NCBI GenBank assembly: GCA_025356185.1
Contig: JANXUN010000449.1
Location: 1-7,102 of the forward strand
Source of the DNA: Gemmatimonadaceae bacterium
Lineage (GTDB): Bacteria; Gemmatimonadota; Gemmatimonadetes; Gemmatimonadales; Gemmatimonadaceae
DNA: 7,102 nucleotides
Reading direction: 5' to 3'
The notes under the pieces were generated by a model, which made no database searches, had not been told where the DNA came from, and saw only the letters and a list, made by a program, of their open reading frames with translations. The translations under genes and the position numbers were made by a program. The first letter of the stretch is position 1. Every line of letters starts with the position of its first letter. This document shows, piece after piece, positions 4,828 through 7,102 of this stretch.

Positions 4828-7102
4828 CGATTCGCCCCCTTGCTGCCGCGACGGCGCTCCTCGCTCTGTGCGTCGGTTCCGTGTACGCGCAGCCATCGTC
4901 TACCGTCGACGTGCCGCCGCCGGTCGCGCCCGCCGTGATCAGCCGCGACAATGCGGGACACGCCACGATAAGAGCGATCAAACTCAGCAAGCCGCTTACG
5001 CTGGACGGTGTGCTGGATGAAGACGTGTACAAACACGAGTTACCATTTGACGGACTGATTCAAGTCGCACCGAACGCGGGCGCACCGGCGACCGAGCGTA
5101 GCGATATCTGGATCACCTACGACGACACCAACATTTATCTGTCGTGTAAATGCTACGAATCGGCTCCGCCGTCGGATTGGGTCGTCAACGAATTACGTCG
5201 CGACACCAACGGTCTGCGCAACAACGAACACATTGGCGTGCTGTTCGACACATTTTTTGATCGGCGAAGCGGCTTTGCCTTTTACGCCAACCCACTTGGT
5301 GCGCGCGCAGATTACTCCGTTGTTGACGAAGGCGGATCCAACACCGACTGGAATCCCGTGTGGAGCGTGAAATCTGGACGCTTTGACGGCGGCTGGACCA
5401 TCGAGATGGCGATTCCGTTTAAGTCGCTGCGGTATCGCGCTGGCGCGAACCAAACGTGGGGCGTGCAGATCCGCCGCTCGGTTCGACACAAAAACGAATG
5501 GGACTATCTCACGCCAGTGCCGCGTATTCTCGCTGGCCCTCAAGCGCTCAATCGCGTGTCGGCCGGCGGCACGCTTGTTGGATTGGATTTGCCTGAGGCG
5601 GGCAAGAACATCGAGCTCAAACCGTACCTCGTGTCACGCGCGACAACAGATCGCGTGCGCGCGCCAGACAAGACCAACGTGCTCACGGGTCAAGTTGGTG
5701 GTGATGTGAAATACGCGGTCACGCCGAATCTCACGGCCGATCTCACGGTTAATACCGACTTCGCACAGGTCGAAATCGACGAACAACAGATCAACCTCAC
5801 GCGATTCAGTCTATTCTTTCCCGAAAAGCGCGACTTCTTTCTTGAAGGACGCGGCATCTTTGATTTTGCGAGCGGTGGTAGCGGTGTGCTGAGTAGCACC
5901 AGTGGAAGCGACACTCCCGTGTTGTTCTACACGCGACGCATTGGACTCAATAACGGCGCCGTCATTCCGATCAACCTCGGCGGACGCTTAACAGGCAAGC
6001 TTGGTCCGTATGCGCTAGGGCTGATGAACATTGGTACGCGCGGCGATGCCGCGTCCAACACACTGCCGACCAACTTCAGCGTGCTGCGCGTCAAGCGCGA
6101 CATTCTCAAACGCAGTTCCATCGGCATCATGGCGACCAATCGGTCGCTCGCAACGGCTGGCACGGGCTCGAACATCGCGTACGGCGCCGACGCCGCGTTT
6201 TTATTGTCGCAGGCGTTAACCGCGGGTGCCTATTGGGCGGCCACCAACACGTCGCAAGTAAGCAACGCGGGTGGAAACAATCAGAGCTATCAAGCGCGCG
6301 TCGACTATGGCCTCGATTTGTACGGTGCGAAAGCGGAATTTTTGTCGGTAGGGAGCAACTTCGATCCTCAAGTGGGCTTTCGCCGGCGTTCAGATTTCAA
6401 TCGGTCATTCGCCGAGCTGCGATATAGTCCGCGTCCGACAAGTTTGACGAGTGTGCGCAAATTCACGTATACGGGTTCTGAGGAGTACGTGCAGAATGGC
6501 ACGGGACGCGTTGAGTCACGCGTGTGGCGCGGTCATGCGGGAGCAGAATTCGCGAGCAGCGATCTGTTCAACGTCGATGTCACGCGCGACTACGAATATT
6601 TGAAGGCGCCATTCACGCCGTCGGGGTCGCCCGCGGCAATCGCTGTCGGTAGCTACGATTTTTCCGATGTCTCGCTGTCGTACGGATTCGGCTCACAACG
6701 CCGAGTGTCCGGCACAATCACGGCGAGAGCGGGGAACTACTACGACGGCACTATTCGTAGCCTCTCCATCGGCCCGGGCACATCGGGTTCGACGGCGCGC
6801 GTGTCGATTCTCAAACAGCTCGCCGTCGAGCCGACGTTCACCATCACGCGCATCGAGCGACCGAACGCGTCGTTCACTACGAGGCTCGCGCGTGCTCGCG
6901 TCGATTACGGTTTCTCGGCGTTGATGTTCTTCAGCGCGCTGCTGCAGTATAACTCCGTCGACCGCGCGTTCAGTACGAACCTGCGCTATCGCTGGGAGTA
7001 TGCGCCCGGCAGTGAACTCTTTCTCGTGTATTCCGACGAACGCGATGTCACGGACGATCGCTTTGTGACGGCAACGACGGTACGCGGTCTCAAGAATCGC
7101 AC
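4824..7102 (+). CDS. Secreted CBM9-like / DUF5916 protein (3' end missing)
   Basis: Exported protein, probably an outer-membrane beta-barrel with an N-terminal carbohydrate-binding-like domain; substrate unknown. The first residues (MTIRPLAAATALLALCVG, then SVYA-QPSS) form a clear signal peptide with probable cleavage after Ala22, which fixes the ATG at 4824. A CBM9-like domain runs from about residue 56 to 220: LTLDGVLDEDVY at 58-69, then WITYDDTNIYLSCKCYES, then GGWTIEMAIPFKSLRY at 189-204. The DUF5916 part carries the signature FPEKRDFFLEGRG at 332-344, followed by a long segment of alternating beta-strand pattern typical of a barrel. 759 complete codons are visible. The end (SELFLVYSDERDV, then LKNRT) resembles the last strands of family members, so only about ten residues should be missing. 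Only a weak GAAAG lies 9 bases upstream; translation may instead depend on coupling through the ATGA overlap. It is one of many such genes usual in Gemmatimonadota. Confidence 0.92.
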   Translation, partial: MTIRPLAAATALLALCVGSVYAQPSSTVDVPPPVAPAVISRDNAGHATIRAIKLSKPLTLDGVLDEDVYKHELPFDGLIQVAPNAGAPATERSDIWITYDDTNIYLSCKCYESAPPSDWVVNELRRDTNGLRNNEHIGVLFDTFFDRRSGFAFYANPLGARADYSVVDEGGSNTDWNPVWSVKSGRFDGGWTIEMAIPFKSLRYRAGANQTWGVQIRRSVRHKNEWDYLTPVPRILAGPQALNRVSAGGTLVGLDLPEAGKNIELKPYLVSRATTDRVRAPDKTNVLTGQVGGDVKYAVTPNLTADLTVNTDFAQVEIDEQQINLTRFSLFFPEKRDFFLEGRGIFDFASGGSGVLSSTSGSDTPVLFYTRRIGLNNGAVIPINLGGRLTGKLGPYALGLMNIGTRGDAASNTLPTNFSVLRVKRDILKRSSIGIMATNRSLATAGTGSNIAYGADAAFLLSQALTAGAYWAATNTSQVSNAGGNNQSYQARVDYGLDLYGAKAEFLSVGSNFDPQVGFRRRSDFNRSFAELRYSPRPTSLTSVRKFTYTGSEEYVQNGTGRVESRVWRGHAGAEFASSDLFNVDVTRDYEYLKAPFTPSGSPAAIAVGSYDFSDVSLSYGFGSQRRVSGTITARAGNYYDGTIRSLSIGPGTSGSTARVSILKQLAVEPTFTITRIERPNASFTTRLARARVDYGFSALMFFSALLQYNSVDRAFSTNLRYRWEYAPGSELFLVYSDERDVTDDRFVTATTVRGLKNR

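Noticed and set aside
4521..5036. 171-codon minus-strand ORF across the ATPase end and DUF5916 start
   Set aside because: Arg/Gly-rich, low-complexity translation with no motif, antisense to a well-supported signal peptide and CBM9 domain.
1..7102. CRISPR array, tRNA or rRNA genes, insertion sequence
   Set aside because: No regularly spaced repeats, cloverleaf sequences, rRNA segments, transposase motifs or flanking target duplications were seen.

Overview
The window looks like part of a Gemmatimonadota chromosome or of a close relative. This rests on two gene types that are common there: a Ser/Thr protein kinase with a transmembrane segment and a long extracytoplasmic TPR region, and a secreted CBM9/DUF5916 protein. 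The assignment comes from family recognition and moderately high GC, not from any marker gene.

Layout. Positions 3-2585 (+) hold the kinase, whose start lies outside the left edge. Positions 2618-3261 (-) hold a toxin-antitoxin pair in the order antitoxin (RHH, DUF6364-like) then toxin (PIN domain, VapC-like). The two genes are joined by a 4-base GTGA overlap, and the toxin ends 32 bases from the convergent kinase stop. Positions 3262-3390 form an AT-richer divergent control region full of symmetric repeats. Positions 3391-4563 (+) hold an AAA ATPase with a DUF4143 C-terminal half. Positions 4564-4823 hold no confident gene, but contain two very short ORFs chained by 4-base overlaps into the next gene. 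Positions 4824-7102 (+) hold the DUF5916 protein, which has a signal peptide and runs off the right edge only about ten residues short of its expected end.

The three middle genes (antitoxin, toxin, ATPase) look like a roughly 2-kb accessory cassette set between two long genes of ordinary Gemmatimonadota type. The most interesting non-coding structure lies between the divergent antitoxin and ATPase genes. Two inverted repeats, TAGACGG/CCGTCTA and ATCCAAA/TTTGGAT, share exactly the same centre at position 3340. A third CCGTCTA copy lies 32 bases further on and overlaps the likely -10 box of the ATPase. A separate inverted repeat (ACGTATA/TATACGT) sits directly upstream of the antitoxin and is a good candidate for its operator. 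Several starts in the window lack a Shine-Dalgarno sequence and have a TA-rich hexamer 5-7 bases upstream, which suggests leaderless transcripts.
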